Source: Desulfosarcina alkanivorans | Lineage (GTDB): Bacteria; Desulfobacterota; Desulfobacteria; Desulfobacterales; Desulfosarcinaceae | NCBI RefSeq assembly: GCF_009688945.1 | Contig: NZ_AP021874.1 | Span: 6,723,501-6,787,500 of the forward strand | Direction: 5' to 3' | Length of the DNA: 64,000 bases | Shown: positions 42,239-50,217 of the stretch, one piece after another | Layout of the letters: each line of letters opens with the position of its first letter | Numbering within the stretch: the stretch's first letter is position 1 | Notes under the pieces: model-generated | Database searches by the model: none | The model's input: the letters and a program-made list of their open reading frames with translations, nothing else | Told to the model about the DNA's origin: nothing | Translations under genes and position numbers: made by a program

Positions 42239-42394
42239 TTCAGCAAAAGTAGCTATATTGTATCCGCAACGTCCGATAAGGAACAATAGGTTAAATACCA
42301 ACAGATGCAAAGTGTTAGTATTATTAAGGATATAGATTTGACATAATATTACTGTATTATCAGCGGATATCATCAATATCAAGGGGGATGGTTG
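42239..42394. other. AT-rich control region inside the element
   Basis: The region contains TTGACA (about 42338) and an inverted repeat TAATA-TTACTG-TATTA beside it. The -10 spacing is not standard, so I do not call a promoter with confidence. It likely drives the second structural-type gene block. Confidence 0.3.
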
Positions 42395-42517
42395 ATGGAT
42401 GCACAAGGTAAAACAGCACGTAATGAGGGCGGGCTCAGGGGTGGAGGACTAAAAGGAACCCCATATGCCGACCAGCCTCAGACCGGATCAAAAAGGAACT
42501 CTTGGATGGGGTTTTAG
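42395..42517 (+). CDS. Possible 40-residue small protein
   Basis: ATG with a good AAGGGGG site 7 bp upstream, then a 40-residue frame rich in Gly, Lys and Arg (starts MDAQGKTARNEGGLRGGG). No family. The ribosome site is the main support; the composition is compatible with a nucleic-acid-binding peptide. Confidence 0.35.
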   Translation: MDAQGKTARNEGGLRGGGLKGTPYADQPQTGSKRNSWMGF

Positions 42518-42620
42518 TCGATATATGTATCACTCACACCCCGACCAAGTTCAACTAAAATTTTAGAAAATTTTGAAAAAATACTTAGGGGTAAAACCCG
42601 CAACCACAAGGAGAAAAAAA

Positions 42621-42983
42621 ATGGACGACAGATTGAAAGACCTCGAACACTTGGCAGCGAAAAACCGGCATGGTGACGATTTGGGCAGGGCCCACGAGGG
42701 CGACCCTGAAGCCATTTCAAACATTACCCGGTTTCACCACCCACGGATATTCGAAGACGAAAACTTGTTCGAAGACGTGCGTTACGGGGTGGAGCAACGA
42801 TTGCAGCAGGGCAAGCCGAATATCCTTTCTACATACGAAGAGGCAATTTTGGAAGTTTACGAGGAAAATAATATTCCCCTGCCGCGACCAAGCGCCGAGG
42901 ATGTTGAAAATTTTAACGAGCAGGCTCGGTTTCAAAAAGGCGTTCAGGAACTAATGGAAGAACGGCAAAAGGGGCTTGAGTAG
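42621..42983 (+). CDS. Hypothetical acidic protein
   Basis: A 120-residue protein of unknown function, acidic and helical, with no Cys (DDRLKDLEHLAAKNRHGDDL, NFNEQARFQKGVQELMEERQ). ATG at 42621 with AAGGAG 7 bp upstream is preferred to the ATG at 42573, which has no ribosome site. The next gene starts 14 bp downstream, so they are co-transcribed; a small phage-structural or scaffold-type role is possible. Confidence 0.62.
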   Translation: MDDRLKDLEHLAAKNRHGDDLGRAHEGDPEAISNITRFHHPRIFEDENLFEDVRYGVEQRLQQGKPNILSTYEEAILEVYEENNIPLPRPSAEDVENFNEQARFQKGVQELMEERQKGLE

Positions 42984-42997
42984 AGAGGAAAACAGCG

Positions 42998-43954
42998 ATG
43001 GTTGATTACAGTGCATATAACGTAGATCCGTTGAAATATCAGCGGGAGGCAAGAATTAATCTTCAAAACGCGGTTGCCCTCCGCGACCGAAGAAACAGGG
43101 TTGAGCAGGATAATGCTTTACGATGGGATGAACATGCTGCACGGCAGGCGCAGAATCAGATTGCCAACTCCCAGCGCCAGCAGCGCATTGACAATGAGTC
43201 CACCCGGATTGAACAGGCCGATGCGCTTAGAAAGATCCAGCAATATTCTGCTTTGTTCAAGACCGCTTCTGGTGCCAGAAGCCAGAAAGAGGCGGACAAT
43301 ATTATAGCCGCTGGTCAAAAGGCGTGGGGGCTTGAGGTTGTGCCACAGGTAACCATTAAGGGGGGCAAGATTGAATCGGTGATTGAATTGGGTGACGGCA
43401 GGACGCTTAATTTCAGCGGAACCAAAGAACAGTTTTCTGGTTATTTTGACGCCGTGAACGCCAATCCGACTATTTTGAGCGACCAGAATAAAGCGTCGGA
43501 GCTTGCTGCAAGAACCGGGTTGAGCGTGTCTATCGGGAAGTCTGCACAAGGCGGGTACAAGGTTGGGGCGACACGGGAAATCAAGAAGGGTGACTCAGTT
43601 GTCACTCAAGAATATGACGGGAAGAACTGGAACGAGATTGCTTCCGGGCCACGATTTAAAGCGACTGGTACGAAGCCAGAGATGACCGAAAAGGAAGCGC
43701 GGAAGGGGCTGCTTGATATCGCCAAATATCGTGAGAAACTGGCATCAACCGGGGGGATGGGGGACATTCTTTTTACCATGATGGCAAAGGACAACCCGGA
43801 ACTCGCTGAATCCCTGAAGGGCAAGGATAAGACCGAAATCAACAAGGCGCTGGATGACCATCAAGCCTATCTTGAAAAGTATGCGTATCCAGATGGGAAA
43901 CCGGGGGCTGCAAAGCGGTACATCTTTGAAAACGGCAGGTTGGTGCCAAAGTAA
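42998..43954 (+). CDS. Hypothetical protein with N-terminal coiled coil, phage-internal-protein-like
   Basis: A 318-residue protein. The first 100 residues are Gln/Arg/Asn-rich and helical (REARINLQNAVALRDRRNRV, RQAQNQIANSQRQQRID), as in ejected or internal virion proteins of short-tailed phages. The middle has beta segments (EVVPQVTIKGGKIESVIEL) and the end is mixed. No family recognised. It is the largest cargo gene and the last in its operon, facing the leftward pair at 44045-44528. Confidence 0.6.
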   Translation: MVDYSAYNVDPLKYQREARINLQNAVALRDRRNRVEQDNALRWDEHAARQAQNQIANSQRQQRIDNESTRIEQADALRKIQQYSALFKTASGARSQKEADNIIAAGQKAWGLEVVPQVTIKGGKIESVIELGDGRTLNFSGTKEQFSGYFDAVNANPTILSDQNKASELAARTGLSVSIGKSAQGGYKVGATREIKKGDSVVTQEYDGKNWNEIASGPRFKATGTKPEMTEKEARKGLLDIAKYREKLASTGGMGDILFTMMAKDNPELAESLKGKDKTEINKALDDHQAYLEKYAYPDGKPGAAKRYIFENGRLVPK

Positions 43955-44044
43955 TTTCTTTGGTTCAGGGCTTTGATGACGTTATTTGCCCGAAGCGGGA
44001 ATATAACAGCTAACCGGAATCGGCGGTACTGGAAATCGTGCGCC

Positions 44045-44356
44045 TTAAAATTTGTCACGCCCAAACCACTTTTCTTTGGATTCGTATACAGCCTTAGGGA
44101 TTTTTGATGAACCATCACGTTTAAAATAAATCACCAATACTGTACCCTCTTTCGCGTCGATTGATTTTTTAGAGTATTCAAGCCGTTGCTCTCTCGGCAT
44201 TGTAAAGAGAATTTCTTCAGCCGTAAGTTGGGCTACGAAAGCTTTACATATTTCACATTGGAAGCATTTATATTGGTCGCTTACAGATATGGACGGTCCA
44301 GAATTAGCTTCCGAATTACATAACGGGCAATTTTGTGCCCCCTTCTTAATCGCCAT
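44045..44356 (-). CDS. Hypothetical four-to-five-Cys zinc-ribbon protein
   Basis: A 103-residue protein: CPLCNSEA near residue 10 and CFQCEIC near residue 31 form a zinc ribbon. The C-terminal half is beta-rich (EGTVLVIYFKRDGSSKI). Function unknown. Its start overlaps the end of the ribbon-helix-helix gene, so the two form a leftward operon, perhaps a regulator with its partner. Confidence 0.62.
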   Translation of the reverse strand: MAIKKGAQNCPLCNSEANSGPSISVSDQYKCFQCEICKAFVAQLTAEEILFTMPREQRLEYSKKSIDAKEGTVLVIYFKRDGSSKIPKAVYESKEKWFGRDKF

Positions 44357-44528
44357 TTTTCGCCCCTTTTTTCTCTTGTCGGTACTTCATAACAAGATCA
44401 GTGATGGCCTCTTCCAAAAGATCACCCAATGACTTGTCAGTATCAACAGCCAAGTGTTTCAGGTCCTTGACTTTATCCTCATCGACTCGTGTCGAAAATG
44501 GCTTTTTTTGTCCCATGTGTACATTCAT
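44346..44528 (-). CDS. Ribbon-helix-helix (CopG/Arc-like) regulator
   Basis: A 60-residue protein: KPFSTRVDEDKVKDLKHLAV forms the beta strand and first helix, and KSLGDLLEEAITDLVMKYRQ the second helix, a standard RHH fold that binds DNA as a dimer. The start may be 44528 or 44516. It faces away from a region rich in ATTCATA/TATGAAT-type half sites, which fits autoregulation. It overlaps the zinc-ribbon gene by 11 bp. Confidence 0.75.
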   Translation of the reverse strand: MNVHMGQKKPFSTRVDEDKVKDLKHLAVDTDKSLGDLLEEAITDLVMKYRQEKKGAKNGD

Positions 44529-44610
44529 ACATTCATTTTTCCGATAATTCAATATTGACAAGCATCGTTCTGCATGCTTTCATACAATCATTAAAGTATG
44601 AATTAAATCT
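44529..44610. promoter_or_regulatory. Candidate operator/promoter region of the RHH gene and rightward genes
   Basis: It contains ATTCATACATTCAT-type tandem half sites at its left edge, TTGACA at 44555-44560 and a spaced inverted pair TTTCATAC...GTATGAAT (about 44578-44603). RHH proteins bind such short repeats. Both directions of transcription could start here. Confidence 0.35.
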
Positions 44611-44649
44611 TTTCCCAAGCCGCCACGATGAAAAAACAAATTTCAACTA

Positions 44650-44730
44650 TGCCTCAGATACCCGCAGTGGTGACGCTGCGGGGCCGTTGTGGCGACGGCG
44701 GGAAAGCTATCTGAGGCATTTTTATTTTTA
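44650..44730 (+). ncRNA. Structured three-way-junction RNA ending in a T-run (C4-antisense-like?)
   Basis: An 11-bp closing stem TGCCTCAGATA (44650-44660) / TATCTGAGGCA (44708-44718) encloses two hairpins: CCCGCAG-TGGTGACG-CTGCGGG (44661-44682) and GCCGT-TGTGGCG-ACGGC (44683-44699), then GGGAAAGC. A TTTTTATTTTT run follows directly, so the RNA can terminate. The loops are similar. Layout and phage context resemble C4-type antisense RNAs of P1/P4-like phages, but I cannot confirm the family. A leader attenuator for the gene at 44745 is the alternative. Confidence 0.55.
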
Positions 44731-44744
44731 AGGGGGTACACACC

Positions 44745-44990
44745 ATGGAGCAGGCAAGCAGTGAGGCCAACGGATTTCTCAAGGACGCTATTGGCAATGT
44801 TCAGTATGTGCAGGAAATGCTGTCACAAGTCGAGGAGCGTTTCGGCAAGATGGACGCCGTCGACAACGAGGAACTTTGTCAGCACATCATGGCGTCAGCC
44901 GGACTTCGGAACGCTATCGAAACCTTGGAAAGGGGTGTTTCGGATTTTATCAACGAAGCTGTTCAAAAATTGGAAGGGGGTGGGGCATGA
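44745..44990 (+). CDS. Small helical protein, tandem paralogue A
   Basis: An 81-residue acidic helical protein with an AAGGGGG ribosome site right behind the structured RNA. It ends in a 4-bp overlap with a gene for a similar protein: the segment IMASAGLRNAIETLE here corresponds to IMADSGLSYAVTHLE there. Function unknown. Its position behind a terminator-like RNA suggests that its expression is controlled by attenuation or antisense pairing. Confidence 0.65.
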   Translation: MEQASSEANGFLKDAIGNVQYVQEMLSQVEERFGKMDAVDNEELCQHIMASAGLRNAIETLERGVSDFINEAVQKLEGGGA

Positions 44991-45241
44991 CTGAAAGACT
45001 TATTGATGACATTAGAACATCCCTGGAATGCGTTAAAGATATCGATCTTATTCTGAAAGATATCCGTTCCTTTCTTGATAACATGCTCGAAGATGACCGG
45101 ACACGATTGGAATGGATTAATGCGACTATAATGGCAGACAGCGGGTTAAGCTATGCCGTGACCCATTTGGAAGGCGTCTGCACCCAAACGCTTCAAGTTG
45201 TCCTTGAGGACTTGGAAAAAGAAACCGAGACAGCGGCATGA
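44987..45241 (+). CDS. Small helical protein, tandem paralogue B
   Basis: An 84-residue acidic helical protein, start ATG at 44987 in an ATGA overlap. It aligns with the preceding protein over its whole length (IMADSGLSYAVTHLEGV in the middle, VVLEDLEKE at the end), so the pair arose by duplication and may form a heteromer. A strong terminator follows. The upstream in-frame extension to 44876 lies inside the first gene and is rejected. Confidence 0.65.
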   Translation: MTERLIDDIRTSLECVKDIDLILKDIRSFLDNMLEDDRTRLEWINATIMADSGLSYAVTHLEGVCTQTLQVVLEDLEKETETAA

Positions 45242-45274
45242 TCACACGCCCGACCACCGGGCCATGAAAAAATA

Positions 45275-45307
45275 AAGGCCCTTGGGAAACCGGGGGCCTT
45301 TTTTTAT
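45275..45307 (+). terminator. Intrinsic terminator after the paralogue pair
   Basis: AAGGCCC, a loop of about 12 nt, GGGCCTT and six or more T residues. It ends the last rightward operon of the element. Confidence 0.8.
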
Positions 45308-45440
45308 GTCGTCAAACCGGCCATAAGGCCCTCTATGGCAGATATTTTTTTATCCGTTGCACATTTTCGGGATTTTTTTTAATGTTCCCTAATGGATATG
45401 AATCTTGTACCCAAACTTGTACCCAAGGCGAAAAAGCATA

Positions 45441-45474
45441 AAAAAAGGGAGCCGCAAGAAACTTGCAACTCCCT
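45441..45474 (-). terminator. Element-supplied terminator now serving tRNA-Pro
   Basis: On the minus strand AGGGAG-TTGCAAG-TTT-CTTGCGG-CTCCCT is followed by seven T residues, 20 bp beyond the tRNA-Pro 3' end. It lies inside the element, so it replaces the original terminator left behind at 36962-36998. Confidence 0.8.
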
Positions 45475-45486
45475 GATTTTACGAAT

Positions 45487-45570
<84 letters not shown>

Positions 45571-45630
45571 ACGAGAAAGCAGACACTTAGCATCATCATC
45601 AACCGGTGTCAAGGAGGCAAAAACAAAAAA

Positions 45631-46557
45631 ATGAACACCCGGAACCATTTTGAACCGGCGCTGCCCCGGGCCCTAAAAAGGGGAGATACACTCGGCGTTG
45701 TCGCCCCGGCCGGACCATTTGAACACCGCCTGTTCGATGCCGGTGTACGGGTTCTGGAATCCATGGGTTTCAACCTTGCCATCCGTGAGGCTATTTTTCT
45801 GAAAAAAGGTTATCTGGCCGGTTCGGACCTTAGCCGGGCGGACCTGTTGAACAGGATGTTTGCCGACCCGGAAATTGACGGCATCATCTGTGCCCGCGGA
45901 GGGTATGGCACCATGCGTATACTGCCGTTGCTGAGTGTGGAAACCATCGCCCGCCATCCCAAGGTGTTTGTCGGATTCAGCGACATCACGGCGCTGCTGG
46001 GATTTCTGGTGCAGCCCTGCCGCATGGTGGCCTTCCACGGGCCCACGGTCACCACCCTGGCCAATGGCGATCCTTCGACCCGTGACCATTTTTGGTCGGC
46101 GCTGACCCAAACGACCCCCCTGACGCTTGCCGCTGCATCGAAACGGGTGATCCGCCCCGGCCGGGCCGCGGGTCGGTTTCTTTGCGGCAACCTGACCTTG
46201 TTCAGCCACCTGACGGGCACCCCGTTTCAACCTGATTTCAAGGATAGTATTCTGCTGATCGAAGACCAGGGAGAAGCGCCCTATCGTGTCGATCGCATGT
46301 TGACCCAGATGCTGTTGGCCGGCTGCTTTGATGGACTTGCCGGACTGGTGCTGGGATCGTTTAACCGCTGCGGACCCCCTGAAGAGATCCACCGCATCGT
46401 GGCCGATCGGATGGGCGGGCTGGCGATTCCCGTGCTGGCCGGGTTTGACGTGGGCCACGACGCGGTCAATATGACCCTGCCGGTCGGCCTGCCGGTGCAG
46501 TTGGACACCGCTTCCGGAACCCTGGCCTTTTCCGGGCCCGCCCTTCGGGAGCGATAG
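45631..46557 (+). CDS. LD-carboxypeptidase (S66 family)
   Basis: A 308-residue peptidase that removes the terminal D-Ala from murein tetrapeptides in recycling. Landmarks: LGVVAPAGPFE, DGIICARGGYGTMRILPLLS, the nucleophile Ser in KVFVGFSDITALLGF, IEDQGEAPYRVDRMLTQMLL, and the His region GFDVGHDAVNMTLPVGLPV. No signal peptide, so it is cytoplasmic as in LdcA. AAGGAGG precedes the ATG. It is followed after 6 bp by a serine hydrolase gene, which forms a two-gene peptidoglycan-related operon upstream of mreB. Confidence 0.92.
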   Translation: MNTRNHFEPALPRALKRGDTLGVVAPAGPFEHRLFDAGVRVLESMGFNLAIREAIFLKKGYLAGSDLSRADLLNRMFADPEIDGIICARGGYGTMRILPLLSVETIARHPKVFVGFSDITALLGFLVQPCRMVAFHGPTVTTLANGDPSTRDHFWSALTQTTPLTLAAASKRVIRPGRAAGRFLCGNLTLFSHLTGTPFQPDFKDSILLIEDQGEAPYRVDRMLTQMLLAGCFDGLAGLVLGSFNRCGPPEEIHRIVADRMGGLAIPVLAGFDVGHDAVNMTLPVGLPVQLDTASGTLAFSGPALRER

Positions 46558-46563
46558 CCGGCG

Positions 46564-47652
46564 ATGAACAGCAACCCCGTCAACGATCTGATGCTGGAAG
46601 GCATCCGGGACCGCGTGTTTCCGGGAGCGGTGCTGCTGGTGGGCCAAGGCGACCAGCCGCTGTTAACCGAAGCCTATGGCAGGGCCAACGTGTTCGCCGG
46701 CCAGGCCATGACCCGGGAAACCGTGTTTGACCTGGCATCGCTGACCAAGCCGCTGGCAACCACCCTGGCCGTGGCCCGACTGGTTGATCTGGGGCGGCTC
46801 GATCTGGACGAACCCGTGGGAAAGTGGCTGCCGGCGCTGACCGGCAGCGATAAAGGGACGATTACCACCAGGCAACTGCTCTGCCACCGAAGCGGCTTTC
46901 CCGCCCACCGCCTCTTTTACATGACACTCAAATCGCTCCCCCCGGGGATGCGCCACGATGCGGTGCTGGACCTGCTGGTGCAGACGCCGCTGGCAGATGC
47001 ACCGGGCGCGTGTACGCTTTACAGCGATCTGGGTTTCATGCTGCTGTGCCGACTGGTCGAAGCGGTCTGCGGATGCCCGATGAATCAGTTTCTGGATGCT
47101 GAAATATATGCACCCGTGGGATTGAACGGTCTTTTTTTCGTGGACCTCACCATCCCCCGGCAGCATTTTGGCCCATACGCCGCCACTGAACTGTGCCCGG
47201 TCCGAAATCGGCTGCTGGTCGGCCAGGTGCATGACGACAATGCCTGGTTCGCCGGAGGCGTTGACGGGCACGCCGGCCTGTTCGGCACTGCCGGGGCGGT
47301 TTTTCATCTGCTCCGATACTTGTCCGCCGCGCTTCAGGGCCGGGCGCCAAACGAGGTTCTATCCAGGCAGATCCTCTCCGAAATGATCTTTGGGGTGAAG
47401 ACCGATTCTTATCTGCTGGGCTTCGACCGCCCGTCAGTGCCCAACTCCAGTGCGGGGCGATACTTCTCGGCAAACACGATCGGCCATCTGGGATTCACGG
47501 GGGTCTCTTTCTGGATGGACCTGGAAAAAGATGTCTGTATTATTCTGCTCACCAACCGGGTGCATCCCTTTCGCTGGAATATGCGTCTGGGTTCGTTCCG
47601 GCCCCGGATCCACGACCGGATCATGGAACATTTTGAAATTTATTCGGATTAA
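46564..47652 (+). CDS. Beta-lactamase-family serine hydrolase (class C/esterase type)
   Basis: A 362-residue enzyme. SxxK is FDLASLTKPLATTLA (about residue 60), the YxN-equivalent is TLYSDLGFMLL, and the HLGFTG segment near 305 stands for the third motif. No signal peptide is obvious, so it may be a cytoplasmic peptidase or esterase and not a lactamase. Its place behind LD-carboxypeptidase suggests that muropeptides or D-amino-acid peptides are substrates; that is inferred. Confidence 0.87.
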   Translation: MNSNPVNDLMLEGIRDRVFPGAVLLVGQGDQPLLTEAYGRANVFAGQAMTRETVFDLASLTKPLATTLAVARLVDLGRLDLDEPVGKWLPALTGSDKGTITTRQLLCHRSGFPAHRLFYMTLKSLPPGMRHDAVLDLLVQTPLADAPGACTLYSDLGFMLLCRLVEAVCGCPMNQFLDAEIYAPVGLNGLFFVDLTIPRQHFGPYAATELCPVRNRLLVGQVHDDNAWFAGGVDGHAGLFGTAGAVFHLLRYLSAALQGRAPNEVLSRQILSEMIFGVKTDSYLLGFDRPSVPNSSAGRYFSANTIGHLGFTGVSFWMDLEKDVCIILLTNRVHPFRWNMRLGSFRPRIHDRIMEHFEIYSD

Positions 47653-47807
47653 AGCTGATTTCAATAAATCAAAGCTTGAAATTACTGGCTATTTCTGTTA
47701 CCCGTTCGATTAGCTCGTCTACTGCGCAGAAAGGCCGGCCCGGCTGCCGTTGCCCGCGTGCAAGTCAAGGTTGGCGGCATTGCGATTTAAACTGAAAAAG
47801 AGGCGGC

Positions 47808-48848
47808 ATGAACTTCATCGATTCTTTTCTGGGTGTCTTCTCCAGCGACCTGGCCATTGATCTGGGTACGGCCAATACGCTGGTTTACGTTAAAGGCAAG
47901 GGCATTGTCCTCAGCGAACCCTCTGTGGTTGCCGTGCGGACGGACAACCGCACAAAAAACCGCGTGCTGGCCGTGGGACTTGAAGCCAAGAACATGCTGG
48001 GCCGCACACCGGGAAATATTGTGGCCATTCGGCCCATGCGTGACGGCGTGATTGCCGATTTCGAAGTGACCGAAGCCATGCTTCGGCACTTCATCCACAA
48101 GGTCCACAACCGGCGGACCTTTGTGCGGCCACGAATTATCATTGCCGTTCCCTCCGGTATCACCCAGGTGGAAAAGCGTGCCGTTCGCGAGTCCGCGGAA
48201 TCGGCCGGCGCCCGGGAGGTGTTTCTCATCGAAGAACCTATGGCGGCAGCCATCGGCGCCGACCTGCCCATAACCGAGCCGACCTGCAACATGGTGGTGG
48301 ATATCGGCGGCGGTACCACCGAGGTGGCGGTCATCTCTCTGGCCGGTATCGTTTACAGCCGATCCCTGCGGGTGGCCGGCGACAAAATGGACGAAGCCAT
48401 CATCCAGTACGTCAAACGCAAGTACAACCTGCTGATCGGCGAACGCACGGCGGAAATCATCAAGACCTCCATCGGCAACGCCTACCCGGACCCCAACAAA
48501 GTCGAGACCCTGGAAGTCAAGGGGCGCGACCTGGTCACCGGTATCCCCAAAATCCTGGCCATCGATTCCGAAGAGATCCGTGAAGCCATCTCCGAGCAGA
48601 TCGAAGCCATCGTGGAAACCGTCAAAATCGCCCTCGAACAGACGCCGCCGGAACTGGCCGCCGACATCGTTGACCGGGGTATTGTCCTCACCGGTGGCGG
48701 AGCCCTGCTGAAGAATCTCGACAAGCTGCTCAGAGAGGAGAGCGGGCTTCCCATCACGGTCACCGAAGATCCGTTGTCCACTGTGGCCTTAGGGTCCGGT
48801 AAAACGCTGGACAGCCTGGAAATTCTTAAACAGGTCATCATTATTTAG
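47808..48848 (+). CDS. mreB: Rod-shape-determining actin homologue MreB
   Basis: A 346-residue bacterial actin. Phosphate 1 loop LAIDLGTANTLVYV, connecting motif region, phosphate 2 VVDIGGGTTEVAV, and the adenosine motif VLTGGGALLKNLD. It forms membrane-bound filaments that guide the elongasome with MreC, MreD, RodA and PBP2, all encoded next. Its length and motifs are standard. A modest AGGCGG site precedes the ATG. It starts a six-gene rod-shape run. Confidence 0.97.
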   Translation: MNFIDSFLGVFSSDLAIDLGTANTLVYVKGKGIVLSEPSVVAVRTDNRTKNRVLAVGLEAKNMLGRTPGNIVAIRPMRDGVIADFEVTEAMLRHFIHKVHNRRTFVRPRIIIAVPSGITQVEKRAVRESAESAGAREVFLIEEPMAAAIGADLPITEPTCNMVVDIGGGTTEVAVISLAGIVYSRSLRVAGDKMDEAIIQYVKRKYNLLIGERTAEIIKTSIGNAYPDPNKVETLEVKGRDLVTGIPKILAIDSEEIREAISEQIEAIVETVKIALEQTPPELAADIVDRGIVLTGGGALLKNLDKLLREESGLPITVTEDPLSTVALGSGKTLDSLEILKQVIII

Positions 48849-48856
48849 CGGGCCCC

Positions 48857-49693
48857 ATGTTTTCAAAAAGGATGGTTCTGGTCGCCGTGGTGATCGTAAT
48901 GGTCGCGGTTAATGTCATCCTGCTCACCATTACCGGCAAACACACGCAGGCCCCTTCCGGGTTGGGTCGGGGCGCGCTTGTCGTTGTTTCTCCCTTCCAG
49001 CGGCAGTTCACCTTTTTTTTTCAGTCCGTCAAAAACATCTGGAACCAGTACTTTTTTCTGGTATCCACGGCCAAGGAAAACCAGCAGTTGAAAAAAGCCC
49101 TGGGGCAGAGCATTGAGCAGCTCAACCGGTTTTCCGAAACAGAGCTGGCCAACGGTCGGCTGCGGCATCTGCTGGGCTTTGAAAAAGAGGTTCCCCGGCC
49201 GATGGTTGCCGCCCGGGTCGTGGGCCGAGATCCCTCTGCCTGGTCAAAGACGGTTATCGTGGACAAAGGCACCCGTAACGGTGTCCGCCAGGGGGCTCCC
49301 GTTGTGGTTCCCGAGGGAATTGCCGGCGTGGTCGTCGAGGCGTCGGCCGGATATGCCAAGGTGCTCCTGTTGATCGATCCCAACAGCGCCGTCGACGCCC
49401 TGGTGCAGCAAACCCGTGCCAGGGGAATCGTAAAGGGCGGCGGCGGCGATTACTGTGTGTTCGATTACGTCCTTCGAAAACATGAGATCGGCGTCGGGGA
49501 CACGGTGGTCTCTTCAGGGCTTGACGGGGTCTTTCCCAAAGGCCTCCGGGTGGGGCGGATTTCAGAAATCGTTCGCCTGAATGCCGGTATCTTCCAGAAA
49601 GTGTCGGTGACCCCATACGTGGATTTTGAGACCCTGGAAGAGCTGTTTGTTATTGCCGGTCCCGTTTTCGAAGAACTTCCCGGGGAATCATGA
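48857..49693 (+). CDS. mreC: Rod-shape protein MreC
   Basis: A 278-residue protein: one N-terminal membrane helix (VLVAVVIVMVAVNVILLTI), a coiled coil (about 65-100) and the periplasmic double beta-barrel (VVGRDPSAWSKTVIVDKGT, GVRQGAPVVVPEGIAGVV). It links MreB to PBP2. It lies 8 bp behind mreB and overlaps mreD by 4 bp. Confidence 0.95.
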   Translation: MFSKRMVLVAVVIVMVAVNVILLTITGKHTQAPSGLGRGALVVVSPFQRQFTFFFQSVKNIWNQYFFLVSTAKENQQLKKALGQSIEQLNRFSETELANGRLRHLLGFEKEVPRPMVAARVVGRDPSAWSKTVIVDKGTRNGVRQGAPVVVPEGIAGVVVEASAGYAKVLLLIDPNSAVDALVQQTRARGIVKGGGGDYCVFDYVLRKHEIGVGDTVVSSGLDGVFPKGLRVGRISEIVRLNAGIFQKVSVTPYVDFETLEELFVIAGPVFEELPGES

Positions 49694-50217
49694 TATACGC
49701 CTATCATTTGAGTGTTTGCATGGTTCTGATCATCGTCCAGACCACGGTGCTGGCGGGGGGCGGTCCGTCTTCCGCATATGACCTGCTTGCCCCGTTCGTC
49801 GTTTATATGGGCGTCTACCGTCTGCCGAGAGAGGCCGTTCCCGTTCTGCTTCTCGGCGGCCTGGCCATGGACGGGATCTCCGGCGGGGTTTTCGGGACTC
49901 ATCTCAGTGTCTACCTGTGGATGTACGCAGGCGTTCGCTGGGCCATTCAATTTCTGCACGTGGGCAATGTCATTCTGCTTCCCCTGCTGGTTACGGCCGG
50001 CGTGGCTTTCGAAAGCCTGGCCGTGGCCTTTTCCGCCGTGGTGTTGGCATCCTCGGCCTGGCCGGTGGAGTCCATGTTTTCCGTGGTTTCCGGGCAGGTC
50101 CTGTGGGGGGCTGTTACGGGCCCCATTTTGATGCTGCTTTTCATCCGTGGACAGAAAACCGTCGATGGGGCGAGAACCTCCTTTGTTCAGGAAAAAGACC
50201 CCTTGAGGATCCCTTGA
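49690..50217 (+). CDS. mreD: Rod-shape protein MreD
   Basis: A 175-residue hydrophobic protein with five predicted helices; DLLAPFVVYMGVYRLPREAV and LGGLAMDGISGGVFGTHL are typical. It is part of the elongasome in the inner membrane. ATGA overlap with mreC; its stop overlaps the TTG start of the PBP2 gene. Confidence 0.93.
   Translation: MIYAYHLSVCMVLIIVQTTVLAGGGPSSAYDLLAPFVVYMGVYRLPREAVPVLLLGGLAMDGISGGVFGTHLSVYLWMYAGVRWAIQFLHVGNVILLPLLVTAGVAFESLAVAFSAVVLASSAWPVESMFSVVSGQVLWGAVTGPILMLLFIRGQKTVDGARTSFVQEKDPLRIP

Noticed and set aside
44650..44730. Twister-sister or hammerhead ribozyme
   Set aside because: ACCCGCA occurs, but the other conserved blocks do not, and CTGATGA is absent; the DNA folds as two plain hairpins in a closed stem.
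49917..50213. N-terminal extension of PBP2
   Set aside because: The open frame runs through mreD in another frame; the TTG at 50214 with coupling gives the usual length.
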